The notes under the pieces are model-generated. The model saw only the letters and a program-made list of their open reading frames with translations, was not told the origin of the DNA and did not search any database. The position numbers and the translations under genes are program-made. 41,714 nucleotides of DNA, taken from assembly GCA_015179025.1 (NCBI GenBank), contig WHUX01000336.1, positions 1-41,714 on the forward strand, read 5' to 3'. This DNA comes from Terfezia claveryi. Lineage: Eukaryota > Ascomycota > Pezizomycetes > Pezizales > Pezizaceae. Shown here in pieces: positions 21,963 to 33,788 of the stretch; positions within the stretch are counted from its first letter, which is position 1; every line of letters begins with the position of its first letter.

Positions 21963-23085
21963 CAGCTTCTCGCTTATTCCTCATGGTTTGAAGAGTATCA
22001 GGCCACCTTGGTGTATACCGCCTCCATCTCTCCTCTTCAGAGGCATTGGGTAGCTCTTATAGTGACATGGCTTGCTTGCTGCATGATGCAGAAGAAACCT
22101 GAGCTCTAAGTATTATTGGAGATTAAGGAAAAGTACAAGGAGTGCTTTGCTGAGCTAGTACGCTGGGAGCGTTTTTACTGAGCTGGTGCACTGGGAGCAT
22201 TCTACTGAGCTAGTGCGCTGGGAGCACTCTGCTAAGTATTTTCTTCTGGCCACATAACATCCAGCTGTAAGCTATCTTTAGTCACAGGGTTTTTCACAGT
22301 TGTAACTCTTTTGGATAGTAGAATCACTTTGTAGATCCCATAAAAGGGGGTGAAGCCAACCAACCTTACTTTAGTAGCTCTATCTGCTAATTTTCCATTT
22401 TCATAGGTATGGCAGAAAACCTTTTGGCTGAATGGTTGAAAATGAGCTCATTCTTTCTCGATGTCCACTTGTTTGATTTTTTCAAAAGGAGCCATCCCAT
22501 TTAGTGAGCTATAAGGAAGTCAATTTTTGATAAAGGTGGTATATTCCATAGTAAGGGACTATATGCATATGGGCATCCCTTTCAGATTAGTTCTGACAGG
22601 CATCATAATGGTATAGTTTGTCCACTCAGCAACTGCATTCATCTCACTATAGTAAGGAACTGTGGGTTTTTCAATTATTCCTTTATCTTTCAACTATCCT
22701 CAGAATGATGTAGATTTAAATTCTCCACTAAAGTCACTTTGAAGAGCTTTTACTTGTGTATTGGTGAGATTTTCAAAGTAAATGATCATTGTTTGAAGGG
22801 TTTTGGCCACATCAGATTTGAATCGAATTGCCCATGTGATCGTAAAGTGAGAAAAGTTGTCAATAAGAGTAACCATATATTTCTGATGCTTTAAGTCCTC
22901 TACAGGTATTAGACTATAGAAATCAGAGTAGACAATATCGCTGACATGCCATGTGTAGATTCTATAAGATCGGGATGGCAGCTTGGTTATTTTGGTGGTG
23001 ATGCAGGTGGAATATTACTTTCCAGACAGATAAAGGTCTCTCGGTGCCTTGGAAATAGTTCTGAATGAAGAAAAAGGAAGGTGGG
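21963..23085 (-). pseudogene. Copia F integrase fragment
   Basis: Minus-strand Ty1/Copia integrase with recognisable D,D,E: SDIVYSDFYSLIP, LIDNFSHFTITWAIRF, then LQSDFSGEFKS and, about 35 residues on, YYSEMNAVAE. The C-terminal part (YENGKLADRATKVRLVGFTP) precedes a 9-residue repeat and a pre-RT stretch (LPNASEEERW). Several TAG/TGA stops are present. It is cut on one side by the transposon terminus at 21962 and on the other by the Gypsy C LTR at 23086. It is a different family from the young Copia at 13-19 kb. Confidence 0.85.
22150..22231 (-). repeat. 27-bp tandem repeat encoding a 9-residue repeat
   Basis: Three units start at 22150, 22178 and 22205 (CTGAGCTxGTGCxCTGGGAGC). On the minus strand they encode copies of ECSQxTSSV in the linker between integrase and RT. 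Confidence 0.75.
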
Positions 23086-23677
23086 TGTCACAACCGTGTA
23101 TTCAGTTGTCTTTGTCATCACCTGTGATCGTAGGTGATAGGTTATCATTATCCTGCTGGGCTTCCGAGATAGAGATCTCGAGAAGCTTATTTCTCCCGTT
23201 GCCTTGGTAGCTCATATATATAAAGTCTTTTGCCCTTGTACTGTCATTGGATCTCTATTCAATATCTTGTATACCTAATACAGGACTTTGCTTTTCTCCG
23301 CGAAGGTATACCTCCCTTGTATACCCCCTCATCTTGCTGTGATCTATCAAACAACTCTGCAGCATAGGTGCCTCCCTCCAACATATACGGTAACCACTGC
23401 TACATGTCTCTTGTCCTTGCCTCTTGCCTCCAGCCCTTGCTTTGTCCCAACCTTCCCCTGATCACCCACATAGTATTCCTATGTGTGTCTTGCTCTAGCC
23501 TCTACCTTCTAAATATCTTGCCCCCTAATGACATTGTCTGTGACATCTGTAGTAGGTGTCCATAACAAGCCTAGTTTTCCTAGTTACACACGTAGCACTC
23601 CAACGTGTGTCTCACCTTGTTTCTGTCCTTGCCCCGGCATACCTCTTAGTCACCTTGTCCCTAGAGCCATTGTTACA
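23086..23677 (+). repeat. 5' LTR of Gypsy C
   Basis: Starts TGTCACAACCGTG and ends GTTACA, 592 bp. It carries the family's TATATATA block and ACACGTAG..CTACGTGTG-like stem twice, because the stem-bearing 3' portion appears partly duplicated (about 23465-23620). Confidence 0.85.
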
Positions 23678-26600
23678 CTATGTTGGATCACTCTGATTAA
23701 CTGGTACACTCAATGTCTAACCAAGACACCACTTCTATGCTCGCAGTCAGATTTCGGGCCTGGCAAGCTCTACCCATTCCTAGGAACTAGGTTGACTTTA
23801 GTAGCTATCACCAGACTATTATCAGTATCTACCTTGCCATAGATACATTAGGTTAATGGCTGGAATTAGCCATATATGAAGAACAACAAAAACAGACAAG
23901 AACCAATGATGAGGTCATGATACTTACCGAAGACCTCCTCTCCTGCCAGGCTGACTTCACAACCACCCAGAATGACTTGATCAATGAAAGAAAGACTATC
24001 CAGAGCCTAAATAGAGCCTTGAATATAATTTAAGTAGCCTTAGTACCATAAGCACCACAGGCACCCAAGACCTAGGATCTCCCTACCATACCAAAGTTCA
24101 ATGGTAACAGAACTTGCCTAAAAGCTTGGAAAAATTCCATCAAAATCAAACTAACTAGGAATGCTACAAAATTCCCTACCCTTCAGTACCGATTAGCTTA
24201 TGTATACAGCCTATTGGAGGGCAGAGCTTTGGACCAGGTCCAACCCTATGTGCTCGATGACCACTTCAACCTCCCTAATGTCACTGCTCTGCTTACAATC
24301 CTTGACCGTGCCTTTGGACCCCAGACCCCGTAGGTATAGCCACTCGCACTCTCCGAGCACTAAAACAGAAGGGTCATGACCTTTCAACATACATACAGTA
24401 GAGGTGGAGTGGAATGATCAGGTAAAGCTAGAACAGTTCGAGGAAGGCTACAATATTGAGCTTAAACAGGCCTTCCTCTAATCTCCAGATATTAAAACTC
24501 TAGATGAATTCATTAATCAGGCATCCAAAATGGAGCAAAAGATGACTAGGTTGAGAGTCTAGGCCAGCACCTCCAGTACCTATCGGCCTCCTGTTAAAAT
24601 TCAGCACCTTCAGCAATAAACTCAACTCCAGAACCCTAGCCCTCAGACCCAAGCTATAGCCAATAAACTAGCCCACCCATGTTTGGTGGTGGGCGGCACC
24701 ACCCCCATGGATTTATTATCAGGAAGGCCCTGCCTAACATAAGAAGAGAGGGAACGTCGCTGCAACAATGAGTTGTGTATTGCTTATGGAAATAGGATCA
24801 CTTTATCGCAGCCTGTCTCTTCCGCAAAAACCACTCCCTGGCCATACATGTAATATCCGAGACTCTGAAAGAGTCAGGAAAAGTGGAGTCCCTTACCTAG
24901 TTGCTAACACTAGCAAGAGACCTATCCTGGATCATTTATCTTTGTCATCTTTTTCTATTCTTGCATCTATGTCTGTTGATAAATCTCGCTTGTTTGGCGA
25001 GTATTTTGTAGTACCAATAACTGTTAAATTCAATGGTAAAATAGTGGTAACATCAGCTCTCATAGATTGTAGTGCTTCGGAAATAGCCTTTATTGATCAG
25101 ACCTTTATCAGTAAAAATTCAATACCAACAGCCAAGCTAAAGACCCCCCGCCTTCTTTATGTCATTAATAGCTGCCCTATCTCTTCCAGGGCTATTACCG
25201 ACCTTGCAAACCTACCTAGTGCTATTGGAGACCATTCGGAGAGCCTCCCTATATTTGTGACCAAGCTCAAATATCCCATTGTTTTGGAGATCCCTTAGCT
25301 CCGAATGCATAATATCTCTATTAACTTTGGCTCTTATACCTTGAACTTCAATAGTGGGAATTGTGAGAAGCACTGTGGTGCCCTACAGACTGCCATTAAA
25401 GGATTATATGCTCTACCACCCCCGAGAGAGGACCTCAGCCAGGTAGTAGCAGAAACCCCCCCACTAAAACCCCTCAATATTAACTTTATTGGAGCAGGGG
25501 CCTTTGCTTACCTTACCAGAAGGCACAAACTAAAGGCTCATACTCTGTCAATCTGTGAAGTTAACTTGGAAATCAACAAGTTGCAATCTAAGGAAGTATA
25601 GAAGTCCATAGTGCCCAATAAATACCATGAATTTATTAACTTGTTCTCTGAAAAACCCACAGAAAAACTAGCACCACACCAACCATATGACTATACAATC
25701 CTCTTAGTGGAAGGAAAGACCCCACTGTACAGCCCACTCTATAGAATATTCCAACTGGAATTAGAAGCCCTAAAGAAGTACTTAGAGGAAAACCTCAATA
25801 AGAGCTTCATTAGGCATAGCTCTTCCCCGGCAGGCGCTCCTATACTATTTGTCAAGAAATTGGATGGCTCTCTTCGATTGTGTATGAATTATTGTGGCTA
25901 AAATGAAATAATGGTGAAGAACAGGTATTCCTTACCTCTGATTCAAGAGACATTAGCCAGGCTTTCCAAAGCAAAATGGTTCACCAAATTGGATCTAAGA
26001 GGGGCATACAACCTGATATAGATTGCAGAAGGGGAGGAGTAGAAAACTGCCTTCCGGACACGATATGGCCATTTTGAGTATAATGTCATGCCTTTTGGAT
26101 TGTTTAATATACCTGCCTCTTTTCAGTACTTCATTACTAACACCTTGCAGGATTTCCTGTATGTGTGTAAAGAAGTGGCTTACACATACCCTATAACTAA
26201 CCTTCTCTCTTACAAATGTATTTCTTATGTATTTTTTTACTCAGCAAGCATCTCAAAATATACAATATTCTATGTGCTGTCTGCCTTGCTAATATTTCAC
26301 ATGCTTTCACATGTTATCACATGCTTTAACATATCATTACATACTTTCACATGTATAAGTCAAAGTTAAGACTTAACCTATTTTGTACTAGATAGTATTA
26401 GGAAGTACTATCTAGAAGTTTCTATGATGTTGATTTCAAATCATGTAAGGGTCAGATGATGGTGCACTGGCTCAGCACTGCCCTAGCACTACCCTGTTGG
26501 AAACATATATAGTCTTCTGAATTTCCCTTCAGTTGGACAGACAGTTAGAACTTAGTATATAGTTAGGGTACAATCAATATAGAAGTTCCACTGGTTAATC

Positions 26601-27513
26601 TTCTAAGTGCCGTTGGTACTCCTATACTACTTTACCTATTACAGTAATCTTATACTACTGGTAATAACTTTAATAGTGAGAATTAACAATACATTATTAG
26701 TAATCTACTTTGTAGTATACATTACTAGCCTGAGATTATCTGATTAGATAAGATCCTTATCTTATCTAATCTGATCTTCCAGTCCCTTTATCAACACATT
26801 ATAATATGTTCTTGACTGCCTACCTAAATGATATCCTTATATACTCGGATACTCTAGCGGAACACAAGATTTATGTCTAACAAGTACTAGACAAGTTAGA
26901 ATGAGCAGGGTTATACCTGAAGCCAGAAAAGTGTGACTTCTATGTACAGGAGGTCAAGTATCTGGGGCTAATTATCACTACCAAGGGTATTAGGATAGAC
27001 TCTGCTAAGGTTGTAGCAATTTAGAAATGGGAGACTCCAGCCAACCTCAAGGATATACAGGCTTTTCTAGGATTCACTAACTTTTACCGCCGCTTCATAT
27101 TGGGCTATTCGAGGATCGTAGTACTATTGACTACCTTAACAAGAATGAAGGCAGAAGCTAGCTCACCCCCAAAAATAAAGGCAGAACCTGGATCAACCCC
27201 ACTATAAAAAAGGCCTTCCAATAGAACCCAGCGGCCCAGCTGGCCTTTGAGAGCCTCAAGAAGACCTTTTAATTAGCTCTGATCCTAGCCCACTTCAACC
27301 CCAATCGAGAATGCATTGTCGAAACTGATGTCTCTGACTATGTCTCCACAAGAATTCTGTCCCAGAATAATGACAATAGGATCCTTCACCCAGTAGCTTA
27401 TTTCTTAAAGAAACACTCCCCGGCAGAGTACAATTACGAGATCTATGATAAGGAATTAATGGCCATTATACAAGCATTTGAGGAATGGAGGCCCCACCTG
27501 GAATCAGCAAAGG
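23678..27513 (+). pseudogene. Gypsy C gag-pol, decayed chromovirus relative
   Basis: Gag remnants are at 23860-24760. Protease-like sequence (ALIDCSASEIAFIDQ) is near 25060. The linker INFIGAGAFAYLTRRHKLKA leads into RT (SSPAGAPILFVKKLDGS, then MPFGL). RT is interrupted at 26165 by a solo LTR and resumes at 26805 with AYLNDILIYSDTLAEH. RNase H ([18 protein letters not shown]) runs until the minus-strand LTR at 27514 cuts it after PHLESAK. The first Asp of YxDD is Asn (26827-26829). Stops correspond to Trp, Gln or Arg codons in Gypsy D, for example TAG for TGG after KEV near 25600. Confidence 0.9.
26165..26804. repeat. Solo LTR-like insertion in Gypsy C RT
   Basis: 640 bp, flanked by TATGT at 26160-26164 and 26805-26809, a likely 5-bp target duplication. 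It holds a run of CACATG motifs (about 26297-26352) and an ACATATATAG promoter-like box near 26505, with no coding potential. Its length and CACATG repeats recall the Copia LTR at 13-19 kb, but the sequences are otherwise diverged. Confidence 0.7.
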
Positions 27514-28084
27514 TATAATGATGGCTTTAGGGACAAGGTGATCAAAGGGTATGCTAGGGCAAGGGCAAGGCTAGGGTCACATATATGTAGGAATGCTATG
27601 TGTGTGACTTAGGGGAAAAGGCTAGGACAGGAGTAAGAGCGAGAGTGAGAGAGGCATACAGGAGTAGTAGGAGGCAGCAGGGCTGCAGAAACAAGGCAAG
27701 GCAAGGCAAAGATAGGAGGTTCACGAGGTAGGCAGCAGGGCTGTAGAGTCGAGGTGAGACAAGGAGGTGCACAAGAGAGATGCACTAACGTGGAGAGAAG
27801 TAAGGCCCGGTATTAGATATACAAGTCATTGGATAAGGATCTAACGAGAGGGTGGAGAGCACACACTATATATACAAGCTTCCTTCCTGACTGGCCAAGG
27901 CCACTAGAAGGATTAAGGTTTCCGATACCCCTTATCTTAGGAATCAAGATAACAATAATATCCTACGGGAAATAACAGCAATAATGAGAGTTGGACAGAA
28001 TCTGCCTGACTGTCAAAACTAGACTAGGAGGGGATGGTTGTGACACTATCCCCCATTTAGGCTCAGAGCTCTAGCAATGAAAGG
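27514..28084 (-). mobile_element. 3' LTR and short internal end of a minus-strand Gypsy element (G)
   Basis: On the minus strand an LTR starts TGTCACAACCATCC at 28045 and ends CATTATA at 27514 (532 bp). Just upstream, at 28046-28084, is about 39 bp of internal sequence ending in the polypurine stretch GGGGGATAG, matching the end of Gypsy A. The rest of the element is displaced by Gypsy D. It breaks Gypsy C inside RNase H. Confidence 0.85.
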
Positions 28085-28574
28085 TGTCACAACCGTCCTT
28101 ATCTAGCCGGGTTTGAGAGTCAGACGAAATTCCGTCCGACTCTCATTATTGTTGATTGATATCGTTGTTATCTCTGTTCCCGAGATAAGGGGTCTCGGGA
28201 ACCTTATTCCTTCTGGTGGCCTTGGCCAGGGAGGAAGCCTGTATATATAGCTTGCTCTCTCCGCCCTCTCATTAGATCCCTATCCAATGTCTTGTATATC
28301 CAATACAGGGCCTTGCTTCTCTCCACGTTGGTGCATCTCTCTTGTACACCTCCTCGCCTTGTCTCTGTAGCCCAGCTGCCTCCCTTAACATATGCAGCAA
28401 CTGCTTCCACGTGTTTCGTGTCCCTTGCCCTCTGCCTCTCTTGCCTCTTGCCCTTGCCTCCCGTCTCAGCCTCCCCCTGGTCACACACATAGCGTTCCTA
28501 CGTGTGTATTATCCTAGCCTTACCCTTACCCCGGCCTACCTTTTGGTTGCCTTGCCTCCAGAGCCGTCGCTACA
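28085..28574 (+). repeat. 5' LTR of Gypsy D
   Basis: TGTCACAACCGTCC to GCTACA, 490 bp. TATATATAG at about 28240-28250 is the likely promoter. The sequence after the LTR (TACGTTGGATA) is shared with Gypsy C and may include the primer site, but no tRNA match is certain. Confidence 0.88.
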
Positions 28575-28610
28575 CTACGTTGGATATTCTCGACCAACTA
28601 GTACGCTGTC

Positions 28611-29794
28611 ATGTCCGGAACCCCTCTACCTGCTGTCAGGTTTCAAACCTGGAGGAACTCCCCTATACCCTCAGGCCCAAATGAATTGAATACCTATCGT
28701 CGAGAGATCATCGACATCTTCGAGGCCATGGATGCCATTGGAGCCGAACTCGGCAATAGCTTGGCTGTGGCGGAACGAAAACTGAGATCCGCCGATGAAG
28801 AAATCATAGTACTCCAAAATGACCTCGACAATGCCACTATCGCTCTGGCCAACAAGCGAACCACGATCCAGACCCTCAACCGTGCTATGGCCGCTATGTC
28901 GGCAACCCCACCCTCCGCACCAGCCACCAAAACCAAAAGTATTCCAACCCCCCCCAAATTCAATAGGGATAGGGCTCGCCTCCAAGCTTGGAAGTACTTG
29001 GTAAACCTCAAACTCAATGGGGACTCAGCCAGATTCCCATCCGAGCAACACCGATTGGCTTATGTCTTTGCCCTGCTGGAGGGCAAAGCAGTAGATTAAA
29101 TCTAGCCATATGTCCTTGAGATTGGGATTAAGCTCGATAACATCCCAGCACTCTTCACTATCCTGGATAGGGCTTTTGGGGACCCTGATGCAGTGGGCAC
29201 TGCTAGTCGAGCTCTCCGGGCCTTAAAACAACGCAATTCGGACCTGTCCACATATGTGGCGGAGTTCTCAAAACTGGCCGTGGATGAACTATAGAATGAT
29301 TAGGCCAAGTTCGAACAATTTCAGGAGGACTTGGCGATGAACTGCAACAAGCCATGGTTACCCTCTCCGAGGTTGGGACCCTCGGCGAATTGATTGACCA
29401 GGCTTCTTGGGTGGAGCAGCGGATGTCCCGGCTTCGTCACGGCCTAACCTTCCGCCCAGCCATCCGTACACCTCAACAACAGCAGCCCCAGCAACAAACC
29501 ACCTCGACCCTAGCCCCCGCCAATAAAGCAGCTTACCCCTCGCTCATAGCTGGCGGACCAGCCCCCATGGACCTATCCGCGGGCAGGCCCCGCCTGACCC
29601 AAGAAGAGAGGGAACGCTACCGGAATAATGGGCTATGCATAGCCTGTTGGATGGCTGACCACTTCATTATGGCCTGTCCCCTTCGAAAAAACCGCTTCCT
29701 GGCCGTCCACGCCATCTCCGACCGCCCAGCCAACTCCCCAGAACCTAGGATTGTGGAGGTGGACGAGTCGGGAAAAGCCCTGTCCCTTGCCTAG
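28611..29794 (+). pseudogene. Gypsy D gag (capsid and zinc knuckle)
   Basis: Starts MSGTPLPAVRFQTWR. A coiled-coil-like segment (AVAERKLRSADEEIIVLQND) precedes the capsid core (PPKFNRDRARLQAWKYLVNL, then HRLAYVFALLEGKAVD). Four stops interrupt it, at 29097, 29103, 29292 and 29301. The matching Gypsy C codons are CAG, CAA, TGG and CAG. A 1-nt frameshift lies near 29330. The C-terminal part has a perfect CCHC knuckle, CIACWMADHFIMAC. Gag ends at TAG 29792-29794, which lies inside a stem-loop. Confidence 0.9.
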
Positions 29795-29814
29795 TTACTG
29801 ACACTAGCAAGGGA
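29770..29814 (+). promoter_or_regulatory. Programmed -1 ribosomal frameshift signal (gag-pol)
   Basis: In the gag frame the heptamer G GGA AAA (29770-29776) is followed after 6 nt by a 12-bp stem. The arms are TCCCTTGCCTAGT (29783-29795, one bulged C) and ACTAGCAAGGGA (29803-29814), with a 7-nt loop. The -1 frame leads straight into the protease frame. Gypsy C keeps the geometry but has A GGA AAA. Confidence 0.75.
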
Positions 29815-32800
29815 CCTGCCCCAGACCACTTATCTCTGTCTGCATTTTCTATGTCTTCCGCTTCTGTTTTTGACGAGTCTCGCTTGTTCGGTAAGCATTT
29901 TGTTGTATCTATCTCTCTCAAAATCAATAATAGAACAATCACTACGTCAGCCCTAATAGATTGCGGAGCTTCAGGAATTGCATTCGTTGACCAGGCCTTT
30001 GTCAGTAAATTCTCTATACCCACGTTCAAGCTTAAAACCCCTCGTATCCTGGATGTCATCGACGGTCGACCTATTTCCTCTGGGGATATCACCGATATTG
30101 CGTGCATGCCTGCCCAGGTCGGGGATCACTACAAAGCCCTCCCAATGTTTGTGACAAAGCTCAAGTATCTGATTGTCTTTGGAATCCCCTGGCTTAGAAT
30201 GCATGATGTATCGGTCAGCTTCGGCTCCTATACCCTGCAGTTCAACAGCCAGTATTGCAAAAAACACTGCGGGAAGCCGAAGGCACCATTACTGGGCTGT
30301 GTGCCTTGCCACCCCCGATTCCCCCTGTGCCCCCGATGCCCCCTGGCCCCCAAAAACCTCTGAATATTAGCTTTATCGGGGCAGGGGCTTTCGCTTACCT
30401 TACTAGAAGGCACAAGCTGAAGGCTCATGCCCTTTCCATATACGAGGTGAACCTGAAGATTAATAAGACACAGTCGAAGGAGGAGTGGAAGTCCATGGTA
30501 CCAGATGAATACCACGAATTCATCGTCCTGTTCTCGGAGAAGGCCACAGAAAAGCTCGCACCCCACCGGCCATATGACCATACTATTCCGCTGATAGAAG
30601 GTATGACCCCCCCCTATGGGCCCCTCTACGGAATGTTCCGGTTGGAGCTGGAAGTATTGAAGAAATACTTGGAGGAAAACCTCAACAAGAGCTTCATTCG
30701 CCACAGCTCCTCACCAGCAGGTGCTCCAGTGCTTTTCGTGAAGAAGTCGGATGGCTCCCTTCAGTTGTGTGTTGTTTATCATGGCCTGAACGAAATAACG
30801 GTCAAAAACAGATACCCCCTACCTCTGATCCAGGAGACATTAGCCAGGCTTTCCAAGGCAAAATGGTTTACCAAATTGGACATGCGAAGGGCGTACAACC
30901 TAGTACGGATCGCCGAAGAGGAGGAGTGGAAAACGGCTTTCCGGACACGTTACGGCCACTTCGAGTACAACGTCATGCCCTTTGGCCTAACCAACGCCCC
31001 TGCCTCCTTCCAGCACTTCATCAATGATACCTTATGGGACTTTCTGGATGTGTTCTGCATGGCTTACCTCAATGATATCTTGATTTATTCAGACACCCTG
31101 GCAGAGCACAAGATTCATGTCCGGCAGGTATTGGAGAAGCTGGAGGAAGCTGGGTTGTACCTCAAGCCCGAGAAATGCGAGTTCTATGTGCAGGAGGTTA
31201 AGTATCTAGGGTTGATCATTACTATGGAAGGTATTAGAATGGACCCTGCCAAGGTCACCGCCATTCAGGAATGGGAAATCCCAGTAAATCTCAAGAATGT
31301 CCAGGCCTTCCTGGGATTCACCAACTTTTACTGACGGTTCATTCTAGAATATTCCAAGATCGTGGCCCCCCTCATAGCCCTGACCAAAAAGGACCGGCAA
31401 TTCCACTAGAGTCCAGAAGCCCAATCCGCCTTCCAGAACCTCAAGGAAGCCTTCTACTCAGCACCCATACTAGCTCAATTTGATCCCGATAGTGAGTGTA
31501 TCATGGAAACGGATGCCTCTAACTATGTCTCCGCCAGAATTCTGTCCCAGTATGTCAATGGAGTCCTCCACCCGGTGGCCTATTTCTCCAAAAAGCACTT
31601 CCCGGCGGAGTGTAATTACGAGATCTATGATAAGGAATTAATGGCCATTGTCCGAGCTTTTGAGGAATGGAGGCCTCACCTGGAGTCAGCCAAGGGGATT
31701 ATCGAGGTGTTGTCCGATCATAAGAACCTTGAGTATTTCACCACCACTAAACTGCTTAACCGATGGCAGGCCAGGTGGTCGGAATTCTTATCTCGGTTCA
31801 ACTTCAAGATCAAATACTGGCCAGGCAAGGCTGGTAGGAAACCGGACGCCTTAACTAGAAGATCAGGTGACCTCCCTAAAGGGGGGGATAAAAGGCTAAA
31901 ATACCAAAATCAGGTAGTATAGAAGCCCGAAAACCTTGATCTGGCAGCCAACATTCTAGCTGAGGCTGATGCGGAAGCTGAGGCTGAGGCTGTTGGAGAA
32001 GCCGACCTCCGACAACTGGTGAGACAGGCTTACGAAGGAGACCCCCTGGTTAGAGAGATCATCGCCGCAGTGGATTCCGGCCAGTGCCGCCACCCCAAGA
32101 TTTCCCTGGCTGAGTGTACAGTACAGGAGGGCCTCCTCTATCACCTCGAACGGCTCTATATACCGGAAGCTGGAGGGTTACAGCTGAGGCTGATCAAGGA
32201 ACACCACGATACCCTGGTGGCGGGTCACCCTGGAGTGGCAAAGACGTTAGAGCTCCTGGCCAGGGAATACACCTGGATTGACCAGCGAAAGGACATGGAG
32301 CGGTATGTATGGAACTGCCATGTTTGCAAGCGTGCTAAGCCCATCTGCCATGCCCCATATGGCACCTTGAAGCCCCTGGACATCCCAGATCGGCCATGGC
32401 TGCACTTGACTAGGGACTTCATAACAGAGTTGCCAGAAGATTTGGGGTTCAACGCCATCTTGATGGTGGTAGATCGGTTGATAAAGATGAGGCATGTTAT
32501 ACCTTGCCGGGATACCTGCTCTGCCCCAGAGTTAGCGAATCTCTACCTCAACAATGTATTCCCATACCATGGCCTTCCTGAGTCGATCGTATCCGACCGT
32601 GGCCCTCAGTTTACCTCAGAATTCTGGCAAGCCTTCTGCGAACTTCTGGGGATCAAAGTATGCCTATCAATGGCATATCAACCCCAGACGGACGGCTAAT
32701 CGGAGAGGATGAAAGCCATTATAGAGCAATATCTGCGGGCCTTTGTCAATTACCAGCAGGATAACTGGGTTTCGTTGCTAGCCACCTGCGAATTCGCTAT

Positions 32801-33413
32801 GAACAACCAGTTCTCGGAATCCTCCAAAACCTCCCCTTTCCTAGCTAATTACGGTTGGCACCCCCGGTTCGTAGATGCCCTGGCGCCCTTGCAAAAAGCC
32901 TACCCCCCAGCTAAGGAGTTCACGGTTGGAATCGCTGAACTCTACCATACCCTGAGAGCCGAGCTGCGATATGCGCAAGCCCGCCAAGCTAAGTATGCCA
33001 ATGGATCACAGTTGCCAGCCCCCAGATATCAGCCAGGAGACAAGGTGTGGCTTTCTAGCTGGCACTTCCGAACAGAACGCCCCTCCCGCAAGCTAGATCA
33101 TAAATTCCTGAGACCCTTTGAGGTATTGGCAGCTGTGGGAACTCACGCCTATCGATTGTGGTTTCCCAAAGATATTAAACGGCACCTAGTTGTTCATGTC
33201 TCCGAGATCAAGCCCGCTGCGGATGACCCTCTCCCAGGACAGAAACACCCCCCACCCCCTCCAGTGGTTATCGAAGGGGAAGAGGAATGGGAGGTAGAGG
33301 AAGTGCTGGACTTGCGAAAGAGGTACGGGCATCTGTAGTACAAGGTTAAGTGGCTGGGGGATGAGGAGGCGACCTGGCAACCCGCCGAATATCTGGAAAA
33401 TGCACAGGACTTG
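29777..33413 (+). pseudogene. Gypsy D pol (protease, RT, RNase H, integrase, chromodomain)
   Basis: Protease: TSALIDCGASGIAFVDQAF (about 29945-30000). A 1-nt indel near 30265 moves to the frame used from there to the end. RT: SSPAGAPVLFVKKSDGS, MPFGLTNAPASF, then AYLNDILIYSD with Asn at 31071-31073 where Asp is catalytic. RNase [20 protein letters not shown] and [10 protein letters not shown]. Integrase: HHDTLVAGHPG with CHVCKRAK, core MVVDR, SDRGPQFTSEF and SERM. The chromodomain WEVEEVLDLRKRYG begins near 33288 and is cut at 33413. Stops are few: 31332 (TGA), 31407, 31920, 32697 (TAA) and 33336. The last two match CAA and CAG in Gypsy A. Confidence 0.93.
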
Positions 33414-33637
33414 TGTAATGGAGAACGTTATTTCATTGCTTATATAATTGATTATATGCTTTTGTATTTCCTATTTTACTACTATATTATGTAACTAAGC
33501 TCTCGGTTGAAGGACTAGCCTTCTACCACCTCCTATTACTTTATAAGCGTCCATAGCAGGTGGAATTTGCCATGGGAAGTTCCATGGCACTTGCCATATG
33601 AAGACACCCTCATTAAGGCCGCGTGACCTCTGTTTAA

Positions 33638-33706
33638 GGCGTGTGACTTATTACTATGGCCACATATCCCTCGTTTATGGCGTGTGACTCACTACTATGG
33701 CCACAT
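33638..33706 (+). repeat. Direct repeat upstream of the Gypsy E TATA box
   Basis: Two near-identical 28-bp units 41 bp apart, about 100-150 bp before the TATA box. They may be LTR enhancer elements; function inferred only from position. Confidence 0.5.
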
Positions 33707-33788
33707 GACCCCCTTTGTACAGCGCACCACCTTTTGGTGTGCCACCCTTTATTGTATTTATTTCCTTAGTCATCAGATCTCAGAGGAG

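Larger units (their letters stand above)
28085..33413 (+). mobile_element. Gypsy D, best-preserved chromovirus, 3' end interrupted
   Basis: 5' LTR, gag, a frameshift signal and pol follow in order. The element is cut inside the chromodomain by the LTR of Gypsy E at 33414, and its 3' LTR is not seen in the window. Its 5' edge abuts the G remnant in opposite orientation. Confidence 0.93.

Noticed and set aside
27514..28574. Opposed LTRs (minus G, plus D) as a self-integration product
   Set aside because: The two LTRs differ in length (532 and 490 bp) and clearly in sequence, so they are separate elements; the AAAGG shared by 27509-27513 and 28080-28084 is probably chance.
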